Source: Carpediemonas membranifera (taxonomy: Eukaryota > Fornicata). From it: a stretch of 64,000 bases of DNA. Location: contig JAHDYR010000012.1 of NCBI GenBank assembly GCA_019828565.1, positions 310,001 to 374,000 on the forward strand, given 5' to 3'. How positions within the stretch are numbered: the first letter of the stretch is position 1; the number at the start of each line of letters is the position of its first letter. Under the pieces are notes generated by a model that was given only the letters and a program-made list of their open reading frames with translations, had not been told where the DNA came from and ran no database searches. This document shows positions 54,647 through 63,850 of this stretch, piece after piece. Both the position numbers and the translations under genes were made by a program.

Positions 54647-56875
54647 TCAGGCCTCCTCATTCTCAGCCAGCAGGTCGACCACCGCGGCGCTGTCCCGCAC
54701 CGCCCTGTGTAGTATGCCGATCTCCAACTGGGCCTCCTCGAGCTGCTGCTTCAATTTGCCCAGGTCACTCCCGCCCCGGCCCACGCCCTTGTCGAGCTCG
54801 GCCCTGACATGCTCGATGGCCGTAGTATTTGCCTTAACATGCTCCTCCAGGGAGGCTAGCCGGGTCTCTAGGCGATCGACGGCGTTCATCCTGTCGAGGG
54901 CATCGTACCGACTGGTGATGGCGGGGTTGTTGACCTCAAGCACGATCGACGCCGACAGCGCCGCCTTGATGTCTGCCGCGGAGATGGCGTCGTTGGCCAC
55001 TGGCGCCCGTATGGCGATGGCCCTGATGCCGTAGACTGATCGGGCCCACGTGATGAAGGCCGAGTAGTCGGTGTGCACCGAGGTCTGGCGAGCGGGGGCA
55101 TCGAAGGACAGCACGCCGTCGGACAGACTCATGAGACCGAAGCGGACCCTCTTGCAGAAGCTGCCGGCGGGTGGCCTGTAGATGTGCGTCTCGGGGTCCA
55201 CGAAGACGATGTCAACCTCCTCGACAAACGCCTGGCTACTCGCGGCGTCAAGCAGTGCTTCGCCGAAGCTGTACTGCTTCGCGAGCCGTGCCGTGACCAT
55301 CTTAACCCTGCCGCTCATCAGGCACTTTAAGGCCAGCGGACACGAGAAGTCGGCGACATGGGACTTCTGCATGTCGACAGTCAACACGCCGTCCCTCAGG
55401 AATATAAAGTTCGCGGTGCCCAGCAGCATCGAGTTCAGGTGCCCTGTGACCCCAGTAAATGCCGACCTCAGAGCCGGGGCGTCCATGGCGAGGCCGGGAT
55501 CCAGGTCCGGGATCTCGAGCGAACTCAGCGTCGGCCGGGTCAGCGCTGTCTTCAGGAAGGCGAAGGCAGACTCATAAAACGCCTTGGGGTTCGCGGGCGG
55601 GGTGGGGTGAGAGAATCGGATCCCGGTCAGCGTGCCAAGGTCGAGGCACTGGAGCAACAGGGGGGGCGGGAGTGGTCCTGTTGTGTACACGACGATGGTC
55701 TCGCTGTCATAAACTGTCAGCGTCTCTGGGACGGTCAGCGTGCGGCATGGCACGGTCGTCACGGCACTTCGCCCCGAGGTGTCGCCGACGACGAGCTTGT
55801 CGACCACCGGGCACGACCCGCTGACCGTGGTTGGCCGGTCAACCTTGACAAACGCGGCAACACGCTTGCACTGGGCCAGCAGGGTTGAGTTGACCCCGCA
55901 ATCGACGAGGTTGACCCGAGCAAAGTGGCCGTCTGGCAGGGCTCGGAGTCGCTCGAGCAGCGTGGCGATGGCGGGGGCGGCGAGGTCGACCTTCTTGAGT
56001 GTCAGAATGGGGCACCTGGCCCGCTCGTCCCAGTTGGTCAGCCCCGCGTTGCACGTCCACAGGCCTGACGAGGGGTCGAGGAACGAAGCCGCGGACTCAG
56101 AGACGAGGGCGGGACGATCGGCTACCAGGCACAGAACCGCACCGTGGGGGCACTGCGCCTCCCGCCGCTTCTTGCTGTTGCGGTAGTCTATCGCGTAGAC
56201 CTCGTTGCCGAACTTGGCGACGAGGGTCGTGTCTGTGCATACCGTCTGGGCAGTGTGGTGTCCGACCACGTGGCTGATGACGCGGCTGCAGTCTACAGGG
56301 ATGGCAGCGATGGCGTTTCCGACGAACATGGCGCTGTGATCCGGTGTCGCGGTGACAGGGTGCAGCGTTACCTTACTGCTGCCCGAGGTGCAGACGACGA
56401 AGGGGCCTAGCACCCCGATAGGGCTGATCCGCGCTAGATGTGCTGGGATGTACCACCTGGATTGCTGCACGCTGTACAGCATCGCCTGGTACGTCGTGCG
56501 GTCTGTAGTCCCTGTTTGGCAGAATAGCAGGAGATAGTCCTGGCCATCGACAACCACAGGGTTCATACTAACGGCGCGTACAACAGGACAGGGCGGGGCC
56601 TTCGCACGATGGCTGTGGTTGGCCTCGAGGTCGACGACGCCGAGGCGGCCAGCGGACATGAAGTATAGGGTTCCTCCAATGGCCGTGACGGCGTCTATGC
56701 TTGAGAGGGATGCAATATTATGGTTAACAAGCCGCGCTTCGTCTCTGTTTGTCTCGTAGCACTGGATGAGGTTGGATTCCAGCGACACGATGTTGTTTTC
56801 AATGGAAACGGGGTGCTCGAAGTGTTGAATTGCGGATGGAACAAGTGTAGCCTTTGCTTTGAGTTTAGATAGCAT
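54647..56875 (-). CDS. Hypothetical protein, 742 aa, with C-terminal coiled coil
   Basis: Start at MLSKLKAKATLVPS (ATG ending at 56875). The first about 350 residues are beta-rich with recurring strands (GGTLYFMSAGRLGVVDLE, GNEVYAIDYR, LWTCNAGLTNW), like a degenerate propeller. The middle region is a mix with many short strands (TLTVYDSETIVVYTTG, FIFLRDGVLTVDM). The last about 60 residues form a coiled coil (VDRLETRLASLEEHV...LKQQLEEAQLEIGIL). I cannot name a family. TGTAAA (54640-54645, minus) lies just after the stop. It ends 206 bp before the start of the giant coiled-coil gene. Confidence 0.6.
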   Translation of the reverse strand: MLSKLKAKATLVPSAIQHFEHPVSIENNIVSLESNLIQCYETNRDEARLVNHNIASLSSIDAVTAIGGTLYFMSAGRLGVVDLEANHSHRAKAPPCPVVRAVSMNPVVVDGQDYLLLFCQTGTTDRTTYQAMLYSVQQSRWYIPAHLARISPIGVLGPFVVCTSGSSKVTLHPVTATPDHSAMFVGNAIAAIPVDCSRVISHVVGHHTAQTVCTDTTLVAKFGNEVYAIDYRNSKKRREAQCPHGAVLCLVADRPALVSESAASFLDPSSGLWTCNAGLTNWDERARCPILTLKKVDLAAPAIATLLERLRALPDGHFARVNLVDCGVNSTLLAQCKRVAAFVKVDRPTTVSGSCPVVDKLVVGDTSGRSAVTTVPCRTLTVPETLTVYDSETIVVYTTGPLPPPLLLQCLDLGTLTGIRFSHPTPPANPKAFYESAFAFLKTALTRPTLSSLEIPDLDPGLAMDAPALRSAFTGVTGHLNSMLLGTANFIFLRDGVLTVDMQKSHVADFSCPLALKCLMSGRVKMVTARLAKQYSFGEALLDAASSQAFVEEVDIVFVDPETHIYRPPAGSFCKRVRFGLMSLSDGVLSFDAPARQTSVHTDYSAFITWARSVYGIRAIAIRAPVANDAISAADIKAALSASIVLEVNNPAITSRYDALDRMNAVDRLETRLASLEEHVKANTTAIEHVRAELDKGVGRGGSDLGKLKQQLEEAQLEIGILHRAVRDSAAVVDLLAENEEA

Positions 56876-57016
56876 CAAACGTCGGCCACCATTACACGAG
56901 CGAGTTCGCACGTGGTCTTATCTGGCAGAACCAGATCTGACACTCAGCGAAGCCAGAGTCGTGGGTATATACGACACAGCCTGTTACGACTTGAGCCATT
57001 TTTATAGGTACATCCA

Positions 57017-57688
57017 CTACTTGTTGAAGGGCCACCGGCTTGGGATGAAGAACGCAGTAAGCACCTCGAGGACGAGGAACAGGAACAGACAGGCGTTGAG
57101 CGACACCAGCGAAAGTCCGCCCTTGGTCACCCTCCGAGTCCGCTCCACGCGCTGTGAGGCTGCCCTGAGCCCCGTCCGCTGCTGCGTCATCATGCCGGTC
57201 GTGTCGTCAATGAGATCCGCCCCCTCCTCAAGCTCGTCGCCCAGCCCGTCCCCCGTCTTCCTGAGGACGACGACGGCATCGTACAGCTCGTCCAGCCTGC
57301 CGTCGAACGACTCCATGGACGCCGCCTGGTACTGTAGCACCTGGTGGTTGGTGCGGCCCGCGGTCTGCTCCGTTTCTATAGGCTTCTTACGCCTGCTCCG
57401 GGGTGTCGGCGTGCTCTCGGCGGCAATGGTCCTGTCGATGGCTTTCCGGATATCTTCCAGACGGGCGGCCATGTTCTGAACGTTCCCGCTGGTGACCTTA
57501 TACATGGCGAAATTAGAGCGGAAGACCTGCAGATCCCTCTTCAGGGCCTGTATTTGCCGTTTCGCTGCTGAACTGGTAGCATTCATGCGGGAAACGGCGT
57601 GTTCGTTGTGAAATTCGATGATCTGCTCCTTCAGTGCGACAAGCTCACTGAATCTACTTTCCCATCGCTCTCTACTTTGTGTTGGCAT
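57017..57688 (-). CDS. SNARE-like tail-anchored protein with glycine at the zero layer, 223 aa
   Basis: N-terminal helices (about 1-90) form a Habc-like bundle. A basic, disordered linker (about 92-112) leads to a SNARE motif (about 125-185) and a C-terminal TM helix (SLVSLNACLFLFLVLEVLTAFF). The motif reads LGDELEEGADLIDD, which aligns with the Qc form 'IGNELDEQN.+IDD' of syntaxin 8 type proteins, but the central Gln is Gly156. Otherwise it would be called a Qc-SNARE for endosomal or ER traffic. The missing central Gln makes the class and its function uncertain. Two adjacent TATA-like or AT-rich stretches follow the stop. Confidence 0.65.
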   Translation of the reverse strand: MPTQSRERWESRFSELVALKEQIIEFHNEHAVSRMNATSSAAKRQIQALKRDLQVFRSNFAMYKVTSGNVQNMAARLEDIRKAIDRTIAAESTPTPRSRRKKPIETEQTAGRTNHQVLQYQAASMESFDGRLDELYDAVVVLRKTGDGLGDELEEGADLIDDTTGMMTQQRTGLRAASQRVERTRRVTKGGLSLVSLNACLFLFLVLEVLTAFFIPSRWPFNK

Positions 57689-57797
57689 TGTTGACGCAGA
57701 TCATACGAACCAGTCACCGTAATCGCCCAAACAGTCAAGCCGAGTATCCTGCACAGCCAGCAGCCTTCATAATCTTTACTCTGCTAATGCACACTTC

Positions 57798-58471
57798 TTA
57801 ATCCCGCATGATGCCGACCTTCCTCGAGGTCCGGCCGGACAGACTGAACGCCGGCCCAGAACGGCCGATTGACGTAGGAACGAGATAAGCACCGGGGCCG
57901 GGGTTGCTCTGCTCGTTGGAGCGGACGCGATGGCGCCGGCTCATCGAGTACTTGGGGCCAGTGCCCACCCCACCGTCGCGGCGGCCGTACGCTGCAGGGC
58001 CGGGGGAAGCGGTCTTGACGTCCTTGTTGGGGAAGTTGCGGCCCTTCATGGTCGGTTGGGGGCCGCCGGGGAGTGAGATCTCGTCGCTGCCGTAGTGGCC
58101 GGGGCCGGGGAGCACCTCGTGGTTCTCATAGTTGCGGCGGCCAGTGATAGAGAAGGCTGGAGAGTTCTCACCGACAGAGGAGCCGGCAACACCGTATGCG
58201 CCGGGGCCTGGGGATGAGCCGGCCTTGCCTGCGTCGAACGCGGGCTTCCCGGACATCGAGAAAGCGGGCGTAACCTTCTGTATGGGGTTTGTGTCATACA
58301 CGTACTGACCAGGGCCGGGCGTCTGGCCACTTCCTGCGTGATATTTGGTAAAAATTCTCACAAACTGTTTGTATTACGAATTCTGGAGCTCATAGTAAAA
58401 GAGGGAGTATCGGGCTTCGGAGCAACGCTATATGCGCCAGGTCCGGGACTATCTGTGGCGTAGTCGTCCAT
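57798..58471 (-). CDS. SHIPPO/ODF3-type PGP-repeat axonemal protein, spliced, 213 aa
   Basis: Exon 1 is 58471-58366 and exon 2 is 58333-57798, joined by removing a 32-nt intron. Sperm-tail PG-rich repeats run throughout: SPGPGAYSV, TPGPGQYVY, SPGPGAYGV, LPGPGHYGS, SPGPAAYGR and NPGPGAYLV, alternating with PAFSM.GR or similar strands. Such proteins line the inside of axonemal microtubules and indicate a flagellated cell. Reading across the intron places an Arg between RNT and SGQTPGPG, which fits the repeat spacing. AGTAAA (57775-57780, minus) follows the stop by about 17 bp. Confidence 0.85.
58334..58365 (-). other. Spliceosomal intron, 32 nt
   Basis: Starts GTTTGT and ends ATATCACGCAG. Without removal the frame stops (TGA) within the intron; with it, the PGP repeats continue. 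Confidence 0.82.
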
Positions 58472-58571
58472 TTCGTTCGATGGAGTTCAAATTTTCGCAC
58501 TTTTAGAAATTTGACTGCGTTTTGATTGGTCAACATCCAGCTCTGATGGCCGATTTATTATAGTATGACAG

Positions 58572-59573
58572 TTAGTGCCTGAGGTCATCTCTGGGGAATG
58601 TGATGCTTTCAAAGCACTTCCACACGCCCCGCTCTCGCAGGGCAGCCAGTAGGTCGGCCCCGGTCGGCGGTAGGAAGAGTAGGCCCGTGAAGCTGATGGC
58701 GTTGAAGCTGATGCTCTCCCCGGCAAGCTCGACGTGCTCGTGGGACCTGGGGACGATCAGCATGTGGGACGACGTCAGGATCATGTTATAACTTCCCATG
58801 ACGCACGAAGCCGTCGGGGTCTGGACACCAGGGAACATGGCCGCGTGGACGCAGGGGCTGGGCGGCGACATCCCGATCCTGTCGTGGAGGCGCTGGATGG
58901 GGACTTCGGCGATAGGGAGGTAGCGCTCGAGGGCCCGGAGAAGGCGGGTGTACGCGACCTTGACGTTCTCCTCAGTGAAGGGGAAGTCCTCGCCGAACAT
59001 AATGGCGGCGTGTTCGAACGGGAGGTTGACCCTGATCGTCTTGTCCGAGGGGCCATCGACGAGCGTGTCCATGGGGAGGTCACGGTGGGCAGGGACCAGC
59101 GGCTGGGGGAGGATGTGGATGTGCTTGTGGGGCTGGGACCCACCCGACCCGGGGCCGGAGTTGTACGCGGCTACGGCGTCGAACTCTTTGACACAGTGGT
59201 ATGTCGCAGCAAGATCAGACGAAGTCAGCCGCGCGCCCTGGAAACGAAAATCAGAAGTAATGAGGAGGAAGTGGGTGTCGCAGACGTTGTACTTGTTGAA
59301 CATGAGGCGGTGCTTCGGGGCAAGCGGCAGCGTCGTGTTGATGAGCATCTGGGGATCAGGATCTTCAAACGGGTCGAAGAATTCACCGGAGTTCTGACGT
59401 TCGATCGTCTTCTTCTTCTTCTCTCTTAAGCTCGTGGCGACTTGGACGGCGAACTGGACATTGTTGCTCTCATCTGGCACTGAGAACAGCTCCGTGGGGA
59501 TCGGGAAGATTAACCCAGCTGCATGGGCGTTTTTGACATAGTCTGCCACGGCTTTGGAGCCAGTTGACAGCAT
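58572..59573 (-). CDS. Ap4A phosphorylase (ATP adenylyltransferase)-like HIT-family enzyme, 333 aa
   Basis: The HIT triad region is GGSQPHKHIHILP (H149-x-H151-x-H153), preceded by the Apa-type N-terminal block APKHRLMFNKYNVCDTHFLLIT (about 85-106). A C-terminal domain follows with SYNMILTSSHMLIVPRSHEH. These match yeast APA1/APA2 diadenosine tetraphosphate phosphorylases, which cleave Ap4A with phosphate to ADP and ATP or run the reverse exchange through a histidine-nucleotide intermediate. Length fits the family (about 320-330). It is cytosolic, with no signal peptide. Confidence 0.85.
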   Translation of the reverse strand: MLSTGSKAVADYVKNAHAAGLIFPIPTELFSVPDESNNVQFAVQVATSLREKKKKTIERQNSGEFFDPFEDPDPQMLINTTLPLAPKHRLMFNKYNVCDTHFLLITSDFRFQGARLTSSDLAATYHCVKEFDAVAAYNSGPGSGGSQPHKHIHILPQPLVPAHRDLPMDTLVDGPSDKTIRVNLPFEHAAIMFGEDFPFTEENVKVAYTRLLRALERYLPIAEVPIQRLHDRIGMSPPSPCVHAAMFPGVQTPTASCVMGSYNMILTSSHMLIVPRSHEHVELAGESISFNAISFTGLLFLPPTGADLLAALRERGVWKCFESITFPRDDLRH

Positions 59574-59926
59574 TTTGGGTGTGAGTATGAACTTTCAAGT
59601 TGATGCGAAGGTGGAATACATGTTTCGCTGGAGCTCATATAAATCGAATTTTGATCTGGATTCCGGCACAGCAACAAGTATTGGCTCTCGCCAACCAAAA
59701 TCGGCGGCCCCAGTGGCCATCTCTCTAAATCTTGACTTTCACGTCACATGTTCTCCCGGCTCAACGACAAGACATTGCTTGCAGATATTTGTCCGACTTG
59801 CTAATTCCGGTCTCTTAAAACCAGCATTCCACGCCAACTCCACTCCAGCGAACTCGTGCCAACCCCATCCCTGGTCCCGGGTTGTCCCCTCAAACGGGGT
59901 GACGTTTACATATGATACAATGCCGT
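59574..59926. other. Intergenic region, 353 bp
   Basis: It holds an AT-rich stretch (CATATAAATCG, 59636-59646) near the Ap4A gene start. No coding sequence was recognised. Confidence 0.45.
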
Positions 59927-60361
59927 CTAGTAACCGCGCATGACACGGTGGTACTGTGGGATGTCGTCGCCGTCCTCCTTGCGGCCCTTGGCGATGATGT
60001 AGAGGATGCCTGTGACGATCTGGCAGACAGCCCCGGGGAGGTACCACCAGGCGAAGAGGTCCTCGGCTACAACTATGGCGTATGTTACAAAGCCATTGAC
60101 ACGCCATTGGGTCCACATGAAGACGATCCAGGCGACGGGGAGACGAAGGATGATCGGGAGAGCCATCAGAATGTAGATGACACCGCGGAGGCCGAAGTGG
60201 AAGAGGTGGAGCACTGGCTCGATCTGTGTGAGAGTGGGGGCGGAAGTACTGACGCGGAGGAGGATTGCTGAGGACGGGACCTCCTCGTACAGGGCCGTGA
60301 TCGCAATGACGAAGGGCATGTATAGGAGCGTCCAGATCATGTGCTCAATGTCTAATTCCAT
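59927..60361 (-). CDS. Hypothetical multipass membrane protein, 144 aa
   Basis: Starts MELDIEHMIWTLLYM (ATG ending at 60361). Four hydrophobic helices are apparent: TLLYMPFVIAITALY, GLRGVIYILMALPIIL, TYAIVVAEDLFAWWY and LPGAVCQIVTGILYIIA. A charged C terminus (KGRKEDGDDIPQYHRVMRGY) follows. The family is not recognised, and there is no signal peptide. TGTAAA (59905-59910, minus) follows the stop. The four-helix small format is common among ER or ciliary membrane proteins, without further evidence. Confidence 0.55.
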   Translation of the reverse strand: MELDIEHMIWTLLYMPFVIAITALYEEVPSSAILLRVSTSAPTLTQIEPVLHLFHFGLRGVIYILMALPIILRLPVAWIVFMWTQWRVNGFVTYAIVVAEDLFAWWYLPGAVCQIVTGILYIIAKGRKEDGDDIPQYHRVMRGY

Positions 60362-60792
60362 GATACATGTGACGAATCCTGCTGTGTGAGCTGCGTGGAC
60401 GGTGCTACAAACCGAGGTAAAAGAGAAAAGTGAATACTCCAAGAATCCTGGCAAAGCGACAGACGCGAATCCGAAGATTCCTACTTCTAATAGCAAATCG
60501 GGTTTGTTCAAACATTAATGTGCGTGAGGATTCCTTCTGTGCCGAGAAAGAAGCTCTGCTTTGTCGTTGATACGGCCTTAAATATTCTCCGTAAATCTCT
60601 GATATTGACCGGATCGGCCGGATATCACAGACATCGGCATCGCGGACACAGCACCATACCGAGAGCTGCGGCAAGTTGCCAGACTCTCCTCCCGCACACA
60701 CCCCATGATCACAGCATGAAGACTGTGAAGAACTGTGAAGAATCGAAACAATCACAACACGACCGCCATAGTATGTCCATATTTACTGCAGG
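60362..60792. other. Intergenic region, 431 bp
   Basis: Short open frames continue upstream of the membrane protein but lack coding character. AGTAAA on the minus strand (60782-60787) belongs to the PHD gene end. No other feature was seen. Confidence 0.45.
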
Positions 60793-61806
60793 CTACTCGG
60801 CGTCCTCGTCCACACCCCACTCCTCGATGGGCGGCATCACCACGAGCTCGGAGACCATCTGCCCCGCGATGTCGGCCGTCTCAGGCACCCGCCGCTCGGG
60901 GTAGGTAGTCGTCAGCTCCTTGCCGCAATCGGTGATCTGGGCCTCGAGTGCGTGTTCGAGGACGTCGTGGGCGCGGGAGTACATCTGGTCGACGAGGTTG
61001 TCCCGGAAGTCGATCATGTGCTGGTAGAACTGCTTGTACAGGTCGTCGAGGTCGAGCTGGGCTATCCGGATGTGCTCCTTGCCGTTCTTAGTGACCGCGC
61101 CCTTGTACGATACGAACACCTGTGTGTGGTTCACAGTAGTGAACTTGGGGATCATCTTCTCGAACAGCGGCTCGAGAGAGTGCTTGGCGTTCAGCATGGG
61201 GGGCAGCGCGAACTGCACGGAGCCATCCTCGGCGATACCGGCCTCCTCAATCCAGGCGGGGGCTCCGTCGCCGAGGACGCCGCTCGACCGTGTGGCGCGG
61301 AGGACCACGGGGTCCGGAGGCACGAGCTCGGCCTTCGGGCGGTTGCTACGCTTAGTTGGGGTGCGTGCGGGGGCTCTTGCCTTGCGCTTGGTGGTGGTGG
61401 TGTTCTTGCGCATGATCTCGTTCCAGCGCTTCTCGGGATGCGGCACGCGCTTCTTGCGACGGCATGTTGGGCAATAATACCGGGACTTATCGTCTTCAAA
61501 CATCACGAGCATCTCATCAGTCATCCTATCGCACTCCACGTGAACCCAAGCTTGGCATTTGATGTTGTCGCATTGGATCCAGGTCTTGGCATTGTTGGAC
61601 GTGTGGCAGACAGTGCATACTTCCTCGTCCTTAGGTTCTACTTCTTCTTCCTGATCAGGTTCCTCCTCGGGGATCGGCGCTGGTGCTGCGTCACTGGCGG
61701 TTGAAGTTTTGACCTCGGCTTCGGCGGGATCAACGTCCTGCTTCTGCTGTTCCAGCAAGTTATCTAGTTGTGCCCGAATATCGTCGGTTGATTCGTTGAG
61801 CGACAT
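60793..61806 (-). CDS. PHD-finger protein, 337 aa
   Basis: A complete C4HC3 PHD finger spans about residues 64-115, with ligands C64, C67, C79, C84, H89, C92, C112 and C115, including KTWIQCDNIKCQAWVHVEC. Before it lies an acidic, disordered stretch (EEEPDQEEEVEPKDEEV). After it a basic linker (NEIMRKNTTTTKRKARAPARTPTKR) leads to a helical domain (about 215-300), and the end is acidic. PHD fingers read histone tails, so a chromatin role is likely. Start: first ATG (ending at 61806). Confidence 0.8.
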   Translation of the reverse strand: MSLNESTDDIRAQLDNLLEQQKQDVDPAEAEVKTSTASDAAPAPIPEEEPDQEEEVEPKDEEVCTVCHTSNNAKTWIQCDNIKCQAWVHVECDRMTDEMLVMFEDDKSRYYCPTCRRKKRVPHPEKRWNEIMRKNTTTTKRKARAPARTPTKRSNRPKAELVPPDPVVLRATRSSGVLGDGAPAWIEEAGIAEDGSVQFALPPMLNAKHSLEPLFEKMIPKFTTVNHTQVFVSYKGAVTKNGKEHIRIAQLDLDDLYKQFYQHMIDFRDNLVDQMYSRAHDVLEHALEAQITDCGKELTTTYPERRVPETADIAGQMVSELVVMPPIEEWGVDEDAE

Positions 61807-62234
61807 GTTGTTGCTTGCCTCTCGCTTCTCGCTTTTGTTGGAGACACAACCTGCACCCAGCAAAATTTCGGCCCCGCGCCGGACAAGCGGCCCCCATGGT
61901 GGCTAAAGCACCCCATTCTCCGTTTTCCCAGTGTTATTTTATTAATAATCACGGGGCGCACTTTGACACTTTGTGGCAGCCAAGCACATTACTATTTCTT
62001 GGGTCATGAATGCATCCATTGCTTCAACGCTAAGCACTCTTGCCACACTCGTCCTCTCGGTGCGGCCGTACCACTGAGAACGGCTGTCACAATCTCTGGA
62101 AGAAGCGTAAGACTGGCCGTGGAATGACAAGTAGCCAGAGCCACATGCTCCAGACAACGGTCAGCACTACTTTATATTAAATGGCCGGGCTATCCAATAG
62201 CTCCGGTAAATATCTACAACCACTCTCCCGTCAT
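61807..62234. other. Intergenic region, 428 bp
   Basis: Lower GC than the genes, with a TTATTTTATTAATAATC stretch at about 61,934-61,950. No coding sequence, repeat or RNA gene was recognised. Confidence 0.45.
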
Positions 62235-63609
62235 CTAGCGGATCCATCCCATCTCCCGGGCTGGCGGGGCACGCGCCTTACCGTACACGGCCGGACGCAC
62301 AGATCGGGCGACAGGCCTCCTGCTCGGATTCGCAGGGTACCTCGGCCTCGTGACCTTGGGGGCGGCGTTCGCGTGGTTGATGGGCTTGGCGGGCTGCGGC
62401 ATAGCGTGGGGTGCTTGGTACCCGCGAGGTCTTGCCGCCTGGTACCGGGGAATGCGGGCCGGGGCGACGGGTCGTCTGGCCCCAGTCCGCGACTCCTCCC
62501 CTATCGTCGTGAGCCTCGCCCCGATCTTGGGCAAGTGTGCCGGCAGGTCGGGCATCGGCGAGACCTTCATCTTGGGCGATACCATACCGTACTTGGGGGA
62601 CGGCAAGTTGACTGCGAGCTGGCGCCCCTGCCGCTTGAACCGGATGGTGTCGACGAGCTGTCTCTTGAGCTGCGGGCTGGGCTGGAGCAGGGGCGGTTGC
62701 CCCTCCGTCCCGGGCATCGTGTGGGCCGTGGGGACGAGGTGTAGGCGGGACCTTATCTCCTGCATCGAGAATAGTGTCTCGATCGAGGGTCGCCGGGAGG
62801 GCTCCTGGCTCAGGCATGCGTTGAGGACGTTCGTCATATCCGTAGAGTAGTGCGAGGCGATGGGCTGGCGGCGGCCGTATAGGACCTTGTTTGCGAGGCC
62901 CTTGAGGTCGTGCGCCTCATACGGATGGCGGAAGGTGAGCATCTCGTAGAGGCAGATGCCGAGTGACCAGACGTCGCTCTTCTCGTTGTACGACCGCGCC
63001 CTCCATATCTCTGGGGAGATGTAGAACGGCGTCCCAATCGACGTCTTGGCGAGCTGGTCGTCGGCCTTGAGCAGCTTCGACACGCCGAGGTCGCCCAGCT
63101 TAACTATGCTCTCTCCCATCATGAAGATATTCGCAGTCTTGAGGTCCCTGTGCAGGATCTTGCGGCCGTGCAGGTGCTTAAGGGCCAGGGCGACCTGGAG
63201 GAACATCGACCAGACTTGGGCCTCGTCGAAGAGGCGGCGGCGCTTCTTCCGCTCGTAGATGGCCTGCTGGAGGTCGCCCTTCGGGGCGTAGTCCATGACG
63301 ATGAAGAGTTTGTCGTTCTCGAAGAAGGAGTCGTAGTAGCGGCAGATGTTGGGGGATGACACGCTTGCAAGCAGACGGATCTCGTTCAGTGATTCCTGTC
63401 TTTCCCTGTGTTATGCTGGTATGACGTGGTGGAACTAACCTTGGGCTCATGTTGCGCAGTTGGACTTCCTTGATGGCGTAACTGTATAATGGAGCTAAAG
63501 ATATCACGAACACTTTGGAATCGGAGCGGCGCTTGACCTTATATACGGCTCCATATGAACCTTTGCCTAGAAATGTTTCTATGGCGAATTCCTTCATTGA
63601 AGTCGCCAT
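62235..63609 (-). CDS. NEK-family protein kinase, two introns, 436 aa
   Basis: Exons are 63609-63512, 63481-63440 and 63405-62235 (1311 nt in all). The Gly loop GKGSYGAVYKV is followed by VYAIKEVQL (catalytic Lys). The catalytic loop is HRDLKTANIF, the metal-binding motif is DLG (as in several NEKs) and the activation segment is KTSIGTPFYISPE, a NEK hallmark. The kinase domain ends about residue 260. The C-terminal third is Arg/Pro-rich and disordered. NEKs act on cilia, centrosomes and mitosis and are expanded in flagellated protists. The chosen ATG (ending at 63609) starts MATSMKEFAIE. Confidence 0.88.
63406..63439 (-). other. Spliceosomal intron, 34 nt
   Basis: Starts GTTAGT and ends CATAACACAG, with a branch-like TAAC against the 3' site. 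It joins NMSPR to ERQESLNEIR. Confidence 0.85.
63482..63511 (-). other. Spliceosomal intron, 30 nt, in frame
   Basis: Starts GTTCGT and ends TTATACAG. Its length is a multiple of three and it has no stop, so a frame scan does not reveal it. It is inferred because removing it restores the kinase pattern SKVYAIK. Confidence 0.8.
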
Positions 63610-63850
63610 CTTGTTTCTCTCTTCACTCTGGAAATTCGGGAAAATTCTACCCGAGTCACATCCGAGTTCCGGAAAATTGGTCACCCAACGATCTTTCGTA
63701 GCAGATGTATTGCAAGAATATGCCGCGTATCGATGATTTCACCCCTCCCTTCGTCCCGTAGTACGATTCCCCGAAATGTCAGATCTGCGCACAACCTCCA
63801 TCATTCTGCAATATGCCCTTTTAATGTAACAAACGGCACCTAGCGACATC

